Shown one piece after another: positions 37,901-46,446 of a stretch of DNA of 64,000 bases. The position numbers and the translations under genes were made by a program. Source of the DNA: Phoronis australis (Eukaryota; Phoronida; Phoronidae); contig NMRA01000120.1 of assembly GCA_002633005.1 (NCBI GenBank), positions 62,001-126,000 on the forward strand. The letters are read 5' to 3'. The notes below the pieces were generated by a model, which saw only the letters and a program-made list of their open reading frames with translations, did no database searches and was not told the DNA's origin. Each line of letters begins with the position of its first letter. Positions within the stretch are counted from its first letter, which is position 1.

Positions 37901-40900
37901 ATTTCCACCGAGCTCAGCTGTGCCTTCGAAGCATACAAACGACTGACAGCCTTGCGGGACTGTACAACTTCCCTGGCCAACAGTGCACACACATCTTTCT
38001 CTCCTTTCTTGGCAGCTTGCTTGATTGACCTCATCACCTTGGCCTCTTCATTTTGTATAGCTAAAATATTCAACACAGACTATAAATTTGAGATATAAAG
38101 AAAACGGAAAGCAGACATGAAATGTAACAAAGTTGTAAGGTGCGGTAAAACTTCACCAGTTTACGACAAAATATGGTGGACAACTGAAATTTCTTGTCCT
38201 CATTTTCTCACGAAAAATATATAGTGCCCCAAATGGATGTTTTCCCATGTATCACAGCTACACCAGACTATGTTGATGGTGTAGGCAACAACTTTAGAAA
38301 CATTTGAAAAATGAACAAGAGCAACACAAAGCATTAAAATGTGTCCACAGCTGCACCGCAAACAGTATGCTTCTTGTCTTGAGGTGTTCATTAGTATCAT
38401 ATATCATTTGAAGGCACAGAATACATTGAATAAATCCAAAAATGGGACGGTGTCGTCATTTCTCAAAGCTATTTGCCAAATTTCATGAAAGTCTGTCTAA
38501 AAACTCCAAAGATACAAAGACAAACGTAAAAAAATTGTCATAAGGAACCACAGCAGTAGTCGAATCCATTAAGTTAACAGGAATACAACTGCAAAGTTTC
38601 AAAAAACATCTAGCAAGGGGTTTAGGAGATACAGCCGCAGATGCAAAAAAATGTCAATAGGGGGAACCACAGTACTGGGACCCGTTTGGACGGACGGACA
38701 GGGATGACGGCACACTATGTGGGTGCTGGATTTTCAATAAAAGCATAGAAGCCAGAAAATCATAGACATTGATAGTAATAAACCCAGTATCCAATACTGG
38801 CTGGATCTGTGACACACTTGTGACCTTGGGGTGACCTTCATTACTGTTATGGTAAAAAAATCTTCAATTTGAGACAGTCTATAGAATTTGGGACATAGAA
38901 ACTCCTGGAAAAGTGAATTTCTTGATTCTGGAATTCAGGACAAGGGCGATTGTGGCATTCATCGTTTTTCTCAAATTCCTTTCAGGCGACTCTTGAATTT
39001 GGGACCACCAATATCGTCTGTTTCTGGAATTTGAGACAAGCTTTGACCTTGAGCAAAATAATTGATTTTTCACTGTCCCACACTGGAAATTTTTTACCGT
39101 AACCTGGTACGTGGTTTTGACCTCATAAATAAACACAGGGTAAGAGACTGACAAATAAATATCAGTCTCTAACAGTGGCCGTATATGCAGCAAGAAATCA
39201 ACAAACATCAATTCGAAGGTTTAATGTTTGTAACAATTACTAGCAAAATGACGCAAAAGATCATACTTCTGACTTGACGTTCTAATTTTCGTCCTTCTTT
39301 TCTTAACTGCGATGACCATTCTCTGACCTACAAAACAAGCAACAGCTCAACTTCCTGTCCAGTAAGACGCATGACATCTAGTCCTAATCAACACATCCTG
39401 AAATACCATACAGTAACTCTTTGAATCTGTGTTTACAAGCTATGCAATGCATTCACTGCAATCGCTTACAGCTACCACGCTAATCAGCTTCTTGTATCAA
39501 ATTTACTTATTAATTATAAGATTAATGCCAGTAACATTTAAAAAGCAATTATGACAGCAAGACAATCGACAAGCTGGGTGGAGCTCAATATATCGTCCTA
39601 AATATGTCAAACATCTCCACGACTAGATTTGCATATCTGCGGCGACCCAAGTTGCCACGCACACATTCCAGCACATGCTCAAAGTACTAGGTACAGGAAG
39701 TAAACAGTTAGGTAGGGAATAGTCCAGTGGGCTTCATTCGTGACTCATGCACAGACAGCGTGTCCTGATCATCTCCTTTACTCTTAGGTAGGCCACAATA
39801 TGATAGACAAGTGAACGTCTTTTTACATTTTTTACAAAAGATATGTAGTCTGTACCAAATAAATATTTTATCATGATCTTAAAGTTCTATGCAACAGCTA
39901 CAATCAGACATTTTGAGAAACGGTGAGAAAAAATAAAAATGTGAGAAGTCTTTGCAAAATCAAGAAAGTTTAATTTTGACGATGTTTTTTTTCCGAAATT
40001 GGTAATATTTTACCGCATGCATCGTTTGTGGAGGCCAGTGCCCGGTTGCATGAAACGATCCCTAAGTATGGACTCAACTAACTTCCGTAAATCTACTGCA
40101 CATTTATAGACTAGTGAAAACACTGATTGCCCTTTCTTATGCTGTCTTGGTTTTATTACTAACACTATTTTTGGCTTTGATACAAAACAAGAGTGAATTT
40201 TACATTGAATTTTCAATATTACTGAAAATAAGTAGGTGTCTTTTCAAGCAACATCCCTAATTTAAGGACCAAGACCCTAATTACTTTCATTGTTCAAACT
40301 AAGAAATTCTTACAAAATGTTGATAGTCAAAGAGGATGTCATGCTAAAGATAAAGTGAAAGAAAAAGATAACATCTGTGAGTGAAGCTCGACACAAATAT
40401 GCGAGAAAAAAATTTTAGGGAACTTAGTCGCTATTTGGGACTGTTTCCATACAACCAGTCACAGGGCCCCCGTATAATAAAGTAATTGAATACACAAATG
40501 ATAGACCTTTGAAGCAATTACTGTCGTAACTTTAACCCAGGCTGCCAGAGCCCAAGTCACGCATCCACACCATTCAGCCAAGAGGAAATTACCCATTGGA
40601 AATCAATTTTGAGAGGCTTTATACGACTGTATGTCGTACCTAGAACTGGAAATTCACAACATACTGTCCTAAGAGAGGTCACTGTTTACACTGCCGCCCC
40701 TAAGCGTTACTACCAGATAGGTCCCCCTAAGCAGACTGAACTAATGACTGCTCATCATGGATTTACTTAAACGAGGAATCATCGTTGACATTGTCCAACT
40801 GGGCCTTGAACGTCTCTGGCATCAAAGTCTGGTATCACAGCCTGCGGGTCTCTTTGAATCCCTTCCCAAGTGGGAACTGCCTCTTTACAGAATGGTTTGG

Positions 40901-42175
40901 AGGCTTGGCTCTCACGTGGGAATCCCCAGTTCAAGTCTCAGTTTTGACAGAATTTCCAACAATGACACCCACTGATGGTGGAACCCACAACCAGATGGGA
41001 TTCAGCACTCTCTCTCGGGGCAGTCCACTTTCACGCAGGAAACCCTGGTTCAAGTCTTGAAGTATCAGCAGATTTTTCAACACAGGCAGTCTATCACAGG
41101 GTAACAAGCAATCAAGGAGGGCATCACGAAGCAGCGAGATTGAAAACCTTGCTCGAATTCCATCAGATTTTGTTGACAATCAGACAATGAAGTGTAGAGT
41201 GGCTCCAGCCCTATTATTACATAGTATATTACAGATATGTACTTGCTAAAAGATCGAGCTGGACTGCAGTGAGCAGGTAGACAGTGACCACCGTCTCTAG
41301 GTGGCTCAGTAGAGACAGTGAAGCTCCAATGAAGAAAGTTTCAGCGATTCCAGGACTTGAATCCGGGTTGCACATGTGAGAGCCGAGCATCTAAAAAATT
41401 CAGCCAAGAGGCAATTGCTGCTTGGCAAGTAATTTAGAGAGACTTTATCTGGCTGTACGTCCCATCCGGAAGTCACACGTCACAACACTCCTATCCCTTC
41501 AACGTGTTAAGCGTTCCCCCTGCCCCCTCAGATCAGCCACATCTCTGGTCTGGGTTTCCACTGCTGTTGCTGGAGCATGAGTCCTGACTGCCCCGAGGCA
41601 AGAGGAGTGCTTTCATCCAGTCTGGTCGTGGGTTCTACTGTTGTTGGGCACCAATGAACAAAATTTCTCAAACATTGGGACTCGAGCCGGGTTGCACATG
41701 TGAGAACCAAGCAAGCATCCAAACTGCTCAGCCAAGAGGCAATTGCCACTTGACAAGCGATTTAGAGAGGGTTTATCTGGCTGTACGTCACAACAATGGC
41801 GTGCGTTCAGTAACGCTAGGACCCAGCTAAAATCTAACCAATGCACGTGTTCTCATTTAAAATACACGGCAATATCTCACGTAATTTCGCGAAGTCTTGC
41901 TTTTTAGCAGACTAATAGCAATTGCTAATAGCAAGGCCCTAGTCCTAGCCCTAGGCCTAGTCAAATGACAGTGTTACTGAACGGGAGGCAGTCCAAAACC
42001 TCAAGAGAAAAATTATGTACTCAGAAGGTAAACGAGTCCCGAAGTTTCATTGTAACATCAAGAATATTACTTACAAAATATGTCGTTACCTTTAATGTTT
42101 AACTTTAGAGACATAATCCTTAACAAATACCTGTTCTTTGGGATCCTTTTGCTGAGTTTTGCCAAACAAACCCAT
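31857..42175 (-). CDS. CHMP3: Charged multivesicular body protein 3 (CHMP3/VPS24), complete, 215 residues
   Basis: CHMP3 is a core ESCRT-III subunit that polymerises with CHMP2/CHMP4 on endosomal and other membranes to drive inward budding and scission before VPS4 disassembles it. Six exons (complement of 42131-42175, 39267-39327, 37881-38060, 36058-36179, 34789-34906, 31857-31978) join in phases 0, 1, 1, 0, 1 to give 215 residues (human CHMP3 is 222). Visible features are the MGLFGKT N-terminal membrane-inserting start; a basic helix with RKEGRKLERQVR and AAKKGEKDVCALLAREVV; QSRKAVSRLYASKAQLSSV; MQSLIKVPEIQATMMEMSKE; AGIIEEMLEDTMESID; an acidic C-terminal tail (GEEEETEDDV); and a final DMQARLEALRS that fits the MIM1 motif read by VPS4 MIT domains. 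All key regions are intact. Confidence 0.96.
31979..34788. other. CHMP3 intron 5 (2.8 kb)
   Basis: Holds a composite palindrome-bearing repeat at 33987-34666 that recurs next to the SLC17 gene. The remaining 31979-33980 is AT-rich with nothing I can classify. Confidence 0.6.
33987..34666. mobile_element. Family H composite element, copy 1
   Basis: Begins with a degraded palindrome (AAAACGTACCAAAAGTGGCA and, at about 34066-34084, GCCAATCGAGGTACGTTTT) and continues into a roughly 580-bp body whose ends are CACATACGCTCCGAAT and, inverted, TTTATCCCATACGCGTTGAA. It aligns end to end with 45538-46252 in the same orientation. There is no coding capacity. Confidence 0.8.
34789..34906 (-). CDS. CHMP3: CHMP3 coding exon 5
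   Basis: 118 bp, acceptor GTTGTAG|GC, donor GCA G|GTAAA, phase 0 to 1. It encodes AGIIEEMLEDTMESIDPDTE and EDVQREVDKILFELTA, the helix-5 region of the ESCRT-III fold. Confidence 0.94.
34907..36057. other. CHMP3 intron 4 (1.15 kb)
   Basis: Contains a family-F fragment at about 35125-35275 and otherwise AT-rich sequence without a supported feature. Confidence 0.5.
35125..35275. repeat. Family F fragment, degraded
   Basis: Carries TGTCC(A/G)A(G/T)ATTTTAGAGGCTGTCC and related phrases that resemble the TGTCCCAAATTCTAGAGACTGTCCC end of 5265-5545. Similarity is limited to part of the element. Confidence 0.35.
36058..36179 (-). CDS. CHMP3: CHMP3 coding exon 4
   Basis: 122 bp, acceptor TTGCCCTCAG|CC, donor AAG|GTTTG, phase 1 to 0. 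It encodes ATVRLAGALEKSSDVMKSMQ followed by SLIKVPEIQATMMEMSKEMT, nearly identical to the vertebrate block. Confidence 0.95.
36180..37880. other. CHMP3 intron 3 (1.7 kb)
   Basis: Contains a well-formed family-D TIR element at 36712-37075. The rest is AT-rich and unclassified. Confidence 0.55.
36712..37075 (+). mobile_element. Family D TIR element, copy 2 (about 365 bp)
   Basis: The left end is AGTGGCGTTCTTACACAGAC then TCACCCTAGAGCAAGTT. The inverted right end is AGTTCCGTCCACACACAGCC then TACCCTAGAACAACTT. The imperfect TIRs are about 40 bp long. Internal repeats of CTTGTTCTAGGGTAACTTG occur. The family also includes 14637-15050 and a fragment at 7695-7760. No transposase frame is present. 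Confidence 0.8.
37881..38060 (-). CDS. CHMP3: CHMP3 coding exon 3
   Basis: 180 bp, acceptor AATATTTTAG|CT, donor CTG G|GTATG, phase 1 to 1. It encodes IQNEEAKVMRSIKQAAKKGE, KDVCALLAREVVQSRKAVSR and LYASKAQLSSVEMTMKNQL, the helical core. Confidence 0.95.
38450..38720 (+). repeat. Repeat with CAATTTCATGAAA / GGACGGACGGACAG signature
   Basis: Contains two related phrases, GCCAAATTTCATGAAAGTCT and GCAAAGTTTCAAAAAACATC, each about 35-45 bases before an AAAAAAATGTCA(T/A)xAxGGxACCACAG block, followed by GACGGACGGACAGGGATGAC. Such sequences are typical of a widespread interspersed repeat type in invertebrate genomes; naming it would need a library search. Confidence 0.4.
38846..39105 (+). mobile_element. 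Family F TIR element (260 bp)
   Basis: The left end TTATGGTAAAAAAATCTTCA and the inverted right end TTACGGTAAAAAATTTCCAG each run into (T)GxGACAGT. The interior has repeated GAATTTGGGACA phrases. It aligns with the reverse complement of 5265-5545; a fragment recurs at 58795-58890. Confidence 0.75.
39267..39327 (-). CDS. CHMP3: CHMP3 coding exon 2
   Basis: 61 bp, acceptor GTTTTGTAG|GT, donor AGA A|GTATG, phase 0 to 1. It encodes VREWSSQLRKEGRKLERQVR, the basic first helix. Confidence 0.9.
39785..40020 (+). repeat. Dispersed repeat family R1, copy 2
   Basis: Shares TTAGGxxGGCCACAATATG(G/A)xAGAC, a TACC block, CATTTTGA(G/A)AAAC and GAAGTCTTxGCAAAAT-like segments with 30485-30735 and 52945-53155. 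It ends near TATTTTACCGCATGC, comparable to ATATTACCGCACAC in copy 1. Confidence 0.6.
40345..40462 (+). repeat. Dispersed repeat pair K, copy 2
   Basis: Second copy of 6040-6145: AAAGATAAAGTGAAAGAAAA, TTTTAGGGAACTTAGTCGCT and TTTGGGACTGTTTCCAT in the same order and spacing. Confidence 0.55.
40535..40642 (-). mobile_element. tRNA-derived SINE, degraded copy
   Basis: On the minus strand it reads CCTCTTGGCTGAATGGTGTG (box A-like) followed about 35 bases later by CCTGGGTTAAAGTTAC (degenerate box B), with the 5' block TACGACATACAGTCGTATAA corresponding to the TACAGCCAGATAAA block of the other copies. Confidence 0.6.
40810..41060 (+). mobile_element. tRNA-derived SINE, plus-strand copy
   Basis: Contains GGGAACTGCCTCTTTACAGAATGG (box A region), CCCCAGTTCAAGTCTC (box B), then GACAGAATTTCCAACAATGACACCC and a GGTGGAACCCACAACCAG body that matches the minus-strand copy at 41530-41800. 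A second box B-like GGTTCAAGTCT at 41048-41058 suggests another truncated copy. Confidence 0.7.
41280..41466 (-). mobile_element. tRNA-derived SINE, minus-strand copy
   Basis: On the minus strand: ACGTACAGCCAGATAAAGTC, AGCAATTGCCTCTTGGCTGA (box A region), GGCTCTCACATGTGCAACCC, then GGATTCAAGTCCTGG (box B). It is collinear with the copy at 41530-41800. Confidence 0.72.
41530..41800 (-). mobile_element. tRNA-derived SINE, best-preserved copy
   Basis: On the minus strand: CTTGGCTGAGCAGTTTGG fits RNA polymerase III box A (TRGCNNAGYNGG) and GGCTCGAGTCCC fits box B (GGTTCRANTCC with one change), spaced as in a tRNA. These are preceded by TACAGCCAGATAAACCCTCT and followed by a body with AGTAGAACCCACGACCAGAC and CTCGGGGCAGTC. 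The tRNA-like 5' part is obvious, the rest is SINE-specific. The source tRNA is not identified. Confidence 0.78.
42131..42175 (-). CDS. CHMP3: CHMP3 coding exon 1 (start codon)
   Basis: 45 bp, 15 codons: MGLFGKTQQKDPKEQ, donor CAG|GTATT, phase 0. The MGLFGKTQ start is conserved with human CHMP3. Immediately upstream on the sense strand is CCGGAAA (ETS-like core) and about 20-30 bases further an ACTGCGCATG (NRF1-like half), which would suit a housekeeping promoter; this is only suggestive. Confidence 0.93.
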
Positions 42176-43639
42176 TTTCCGGGTTATTCGTACATGCGCA
42201 GTTCTCTTCCGTGTTACTGACACTGGTCAAAGATACTTTGCACTGGTGGTAGACTTCGGAACTAACGTTGTTTTGTTTTTGATGAATTTTGCCGGGGGTG
42301 TACTTGTATTGATTCTAAACAAAACATGTGTTCATGATGCCAAACACAGTCAAAATGATCACACAAAGTTTTGCATGCATACTTTTTTCCTAAATCATTT
42401 TAATTCATCATTTTATTGACTTTGGTTTCACACTAGCAAAAATTTCATGTATGGACCTCATACGCGGGTTGTCACGGTCATGGGTGACTTGCCAACCCAT
42501 AGTTATCGCAGCAAGCTGGCGAAAACTTTTGAGTGAAAATGTTCTGAAAACCCGAAAGTTCATCAAAGTCAATGAACTTCGTCCTTTTTGATGTTCTTTG
42601 ATATCTTATTCTTGCATGTGATCTTGGCCACCACAGTATAATCGCCTGTTGACAGTGGCGGTTTCCCCGGGCCAAGGCTACAATATTTTGATCACTGACG
42701 TAACCAATAATTTCCATATCCAAGACAAAAATGAAGGTGGGGATAATTGAATTTTTGGCAATATATTTATATCGAATTATTAGTCAGAGATAACTATTTC
42801 CATTCAGACTGTTTAGAATACTTTATTTTGTGAATCAAAAATTAAATCGATAAGAAGTTGTCATCGCAGGTCAAATAATAGCTATGATGCAAGTGTAATT
42901 CTTACTGCGTAAAAATAACAAGCTAGCAACCTACAGCTGCAGCTTCGGCTACTGTACGCCCGGTGCACTAGGCCTAGTGTACAGAAACGCCCCCAGCCCG
43001 GCCATTGCGAAGGGCACCCAGTAAACAACATTTTTCAGAAAGCTAGTTATTTATAGTTGGGAAGCCAGATATTGCAGTTTTGCAATTTGATGTCCTTAAT
43101 TAAAACAAGGACTGTGTTTAATTCGTTGCTCAAGCACCAGTACCCATCCAAACATCTATAACGGTTATAAGTGTGTAGGCCGAGACCTACTGCATATGTA
43201 GCCTAGTGTGAGACCTGATTTTTGTATAACCTATGACCCCTCACAGCCAAATTTTGCTTTTTGCCAACCTCCCCCCCAAAAAAAACTACATTGACAAGCC
43301 GTCGGACCGACACAGTAGCTCTTCACTTTTCAGTGCATCGGAGAAATACAGCTCTGATAGTTCGATGAGAAAAAAGGTTCTGAACCCTTCCGTCTTTTTC
43401 AGAAATATATGGCAAGGTCGGTGGACATGACTAGTTTTCGACAAAATAACTACAGAAGACTTTAGTTGTTTTACTCATAACAAACTGGCTGTGAGATGCT
43501 TCTTAAAATAAGTTTTCAACTGTGCATTCTGTTTGCGCTGCAGCATGACCAATAGCGTTCAATTTTTTCGAACTAAATGAGCGTTTGTGAAAAATAATTT
43601 CTCGATGACAACGTACACCAAAGCACCGTAGGAAGCGGG

Positions 43640-43930
43640 GGAATGTGAGAGTGAATTTCTTCGACACCCCTTGCAGTTTTAGATCCAGTAACCGTAGCAA
43701 ATCTACTGGTGAGATCTCTTGACCGTGACTGACTGAAATCGAAAGCCAATTGTTTATACTTTTACTCTGTCAATCACAACGCCCGCACACAAACACATTT
43801 TCCGCTAACGAATGTTATCGATTTTATGTAATACGTTAAATCGCAGGAAGCGGGGGTGCCTCCCACTTGAGTAATTTGCATGAGGCATCATGGTCACACA
43901 GCGACGACCGGCATAGACGTAGGACCGGCT
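43640..43930 (+). repeat. Dispersed repeat family L, copy 2
   Basis: Aligns with 17560-17900. GTAGGAAGCGGGGG(A) also occurs just before it at 43627 and again inside at 43853, so the unit may itself contain a direct repeat. Confidence 0.6.
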
Positions 43931-45537
43931 CTGTCGAAAATCTGCGAAACACAAATGATGTGTCGTTTAGTCGAAGTTGTTTTCCACTTGATATATATTG
44001 AGAAACTGCAGGAGAGGGACCCTGATGATTGCATCAATTGCAGCCCATGTTTTTAGTTTTAGCACAGGGAGGCTCCAACGACTGATTAAGTCAATTGACA
44101 CCCTTTACCTGTTTTTTTGAAAACGTATACGTACGTACATTCTTTTTATGTAAGGTAAGTCAGGCACCCCTTGGAGAGTCACCCGATGGATTTGACTGTC
44201 CTTCTTGTCCAGTTTTTAGATTTGGAAACTTTCACATTTAGGAGATCCCTTTCAGACAGGATCCTATCTTGGAAGAACGGCTCGATCAATTGCCCTTAAT
44301 TCATGTGGTCCCCCTGGAAACCCGGGACTATCAACAACTCACAATGTTGATAAAATTTCAAAATGCTCAAGTATACCACAGACCACATTCATGTAAAGGG
44401 CAGTATGCAGCAAGTCACACGCGGCTCAAACAACCAAAAAGTGAGAGTGCACACAATAGCAATGACCTTCATGCAAGGATTGGTGTTGGAAGAATTTAAA
44501 AACGTTTATTCGCCATAGTGATAAATATACAGAATTCCCATCACAGTGTTTCTTTGGAAGATCGTTATTAGAAAAGCATGAGCTTGTCTCCTGCACAGAC
44601 CCTATGGCCCCCAATCCCACCAACCCGTCGGATGCCCCTTATAGTAAATTCGTCCACGCTCTTCCAGTTCAGTCCCCGTCAAAAATGAAGTATCTGCACA
44701 CATCATGCCTTAGACCAGAATCGCCTAAAATAACAGATTTGAAACAATTTCGCCAACTAATTATAAACCTTCAGTTAACTCGAAAGGCCTGCATTGTGTT
44801 TCCATGTCAATGACGGCCCAATATTTGCCAATGTTCAATATTTTATTTTGTCTGGTAACCTAGTTGCAATACAAGGGATCATTCGTTTTGATTTACGTGT
44901 TTATGAATGTATTTGCGAAAATCAACTGATTCATACATTATTTTTTACCAATTAAAAGTAAACTTTAGTTGATGATGATCCTTCATCGAACTCAAATGTA
45001 GGCTGAAATTTGAGAAAATCTCTATCATCCGATCCCTGTCCCCCAAACATGAGCAAATTGCACTAAATTTGCCAATCTGTTCAGTGGCGTTTCGGTGGGT
45101 GAATTTTGACTTAGGTTGGGGAATTCGTTTAGTTCAGCCTATGTGAGGCGCCCCCCTCGAGAAATTCGGGTTTCCGTGTTTCAACAAGAGGGTGAAAATG
45201 CCGAAGGCCACAAGTAGGGAGGAGTGATGGAGTAGTGGTGACGCCTGGAAGACTTGGGTCCACACGGGTTGCGGCAAATGGACGGGTTTGTGCTCTTACT
45301 ATTTACCTTCCCACGAGCCTGATATGTAGTTCCTGAAAGAGATAGACTGTCTGTATTATTTTTTATGTCACGAAACATGTTACTTAGAGTCTCGCGTCGC
45401 CCCTCACGCGGGAGACAGCCGCTGGAAACCACTAGAGCAGTTGCCCGGCCAGCTCGGACCCATTTACTTCCAGGTAATCAAGTAGCGGACATGTTCCTGC
45501 GCGAGAAAGACAACACTGATTCGTGAAAAAGTAATTG

Positions 45538-46252
45538 CACAAAACGTACCGAGAGTGGCGTACATGAAGTAATATCCCACGAAACCCATTATTTAGCGTG
45601 TCGACCGAGACCGAAGGTCATGGTCGATACAATAATGTCGGATATTACTTCATGTACGCCAATCGAGGTACGTTTTGTATTTATCCCATACGCTTCGAAT
45701 TTCTAAGTTTCTTTCGTTTTTTCCGCAGAACAAATGCTTCACTCAGACTGTTCACGTGGTGGATCACATCCTACTTGCGCGTTGGGCTACAAGTTTTCTC
45801 TAGTGAAAGAAACAGTTTTAAATGTGACGATTTATTACTTGAAAAGAGATAACAAAGTTGAAACAAGATTAACTTTTCATTGAACTTGTAACATCTCCTG
45901 AAACTAGTTAAATAACAGCAATATTTGATATTGTAGTTACCGAGGAATCGGCGCCGAGTCTGCAGACGAAAAATATTTAGCAAATGAAAACTGAGACAGA
46001 ACTGACATATAATTAACAGTCCTGTTCCAGATGTTACGACTGAGACCTGATTGTATGTTGAGCGTTACTTACATTGCTATAATTGTATTACTTTAAACTA
46101 TTTTCCGAAAGTTTGGTGATCGAACGTCGGGTAGACATTGACCTACCTTTTGAAATGTCCATGTCAGAGGTCACTGTTGAACTAGTGCGGGAGGTAAATA
46201 CGGAAAACTTTATTACATGGCCGTATTTCCCTCGACTGATTCAACGCGTATG
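45538..46252. mobile_element. Family H composite element, copy 2, with a 37-bp-arm palindrome
   Basis: The arms at 45541-45577 and 45640-45676 are inverted copies (AAAACGTACC...GGCGTACATGAAGTAATATCC) with only a few mismatches around a 62-bp spacer. The body from about 45679 starts TTATCCCATACGCTTCGAAT and ends, inverted, CATACGCGTTGAATCAGTCG. The same palindrome-plus-body arrangement occurs at 33987-34666. Confidence 0.85.
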
Positions 46253-46409
46253 CACCCCCCGGGTTGAGAAGCCTGACGATCAACGATCCTGGCGGACAAA
46301 ACTGTTTACATGTGCAGTGCATTATTGTGTAAATGTCATTTGCTAAGTGAGCGGATGCATGTACTGAGCCTCTGAAAGATTTCATCATAATTTAAACAAA
46401 GCCAGACAA

Positions 46410-46446
46410 ATGGATGGTACAAAAAAAGGACCGGATGTAAAGGATG
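46410..46446 (+). CDS. SLC17A5-like: SLC17 coding exon 1 (start codon, 37 bp)
   Basis: ATG GAT GGT ... GAT G|GTAAGA: 12 codons plus one base, phase 1, which matches exon 2. An in-frame TGA at 46365-46367 makes this ATG the first possible start in the exon. Encodes [12 protein letters not shown]. Being short it is the least certain exon, but phase, donor and position fit. Confidence 0.72.

Larger units (their letters stand above)
38061..39266. other. CHMP3 intron 2 (1.2 kb)
   Basis: Almost entirely repeats: an unclassified repeat ending in a GGACGGACGGACAGG tract (about 38450-38720) and a family-F TIR element (38846-39105). Confidence 0.55.
39328..42130. other. CHMP3 intron 1 (2.8 kb), repeat cluster
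   Basis: Contains an R1 copy (39785-40020), a pair-K copy (40345-40462) and a cluster of four tRNA-derived SINE copies (40535-41800). Little unique sequence remains. Confidence 0.6.
42176..46409. other. CHMP3/SLC17 head-to-head intergenic region (4.2 kb)
   Basis: Contains a family-L repeat (43640-43930) and the palindrome-bearing family-H element (45538-46252) ending 158 bp before the SLC17 start codon. Neither promoter can be placed exactly. The stretches 42200-43600 and 44000-45500 show nothing I can classify. Confidence 0.55.
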
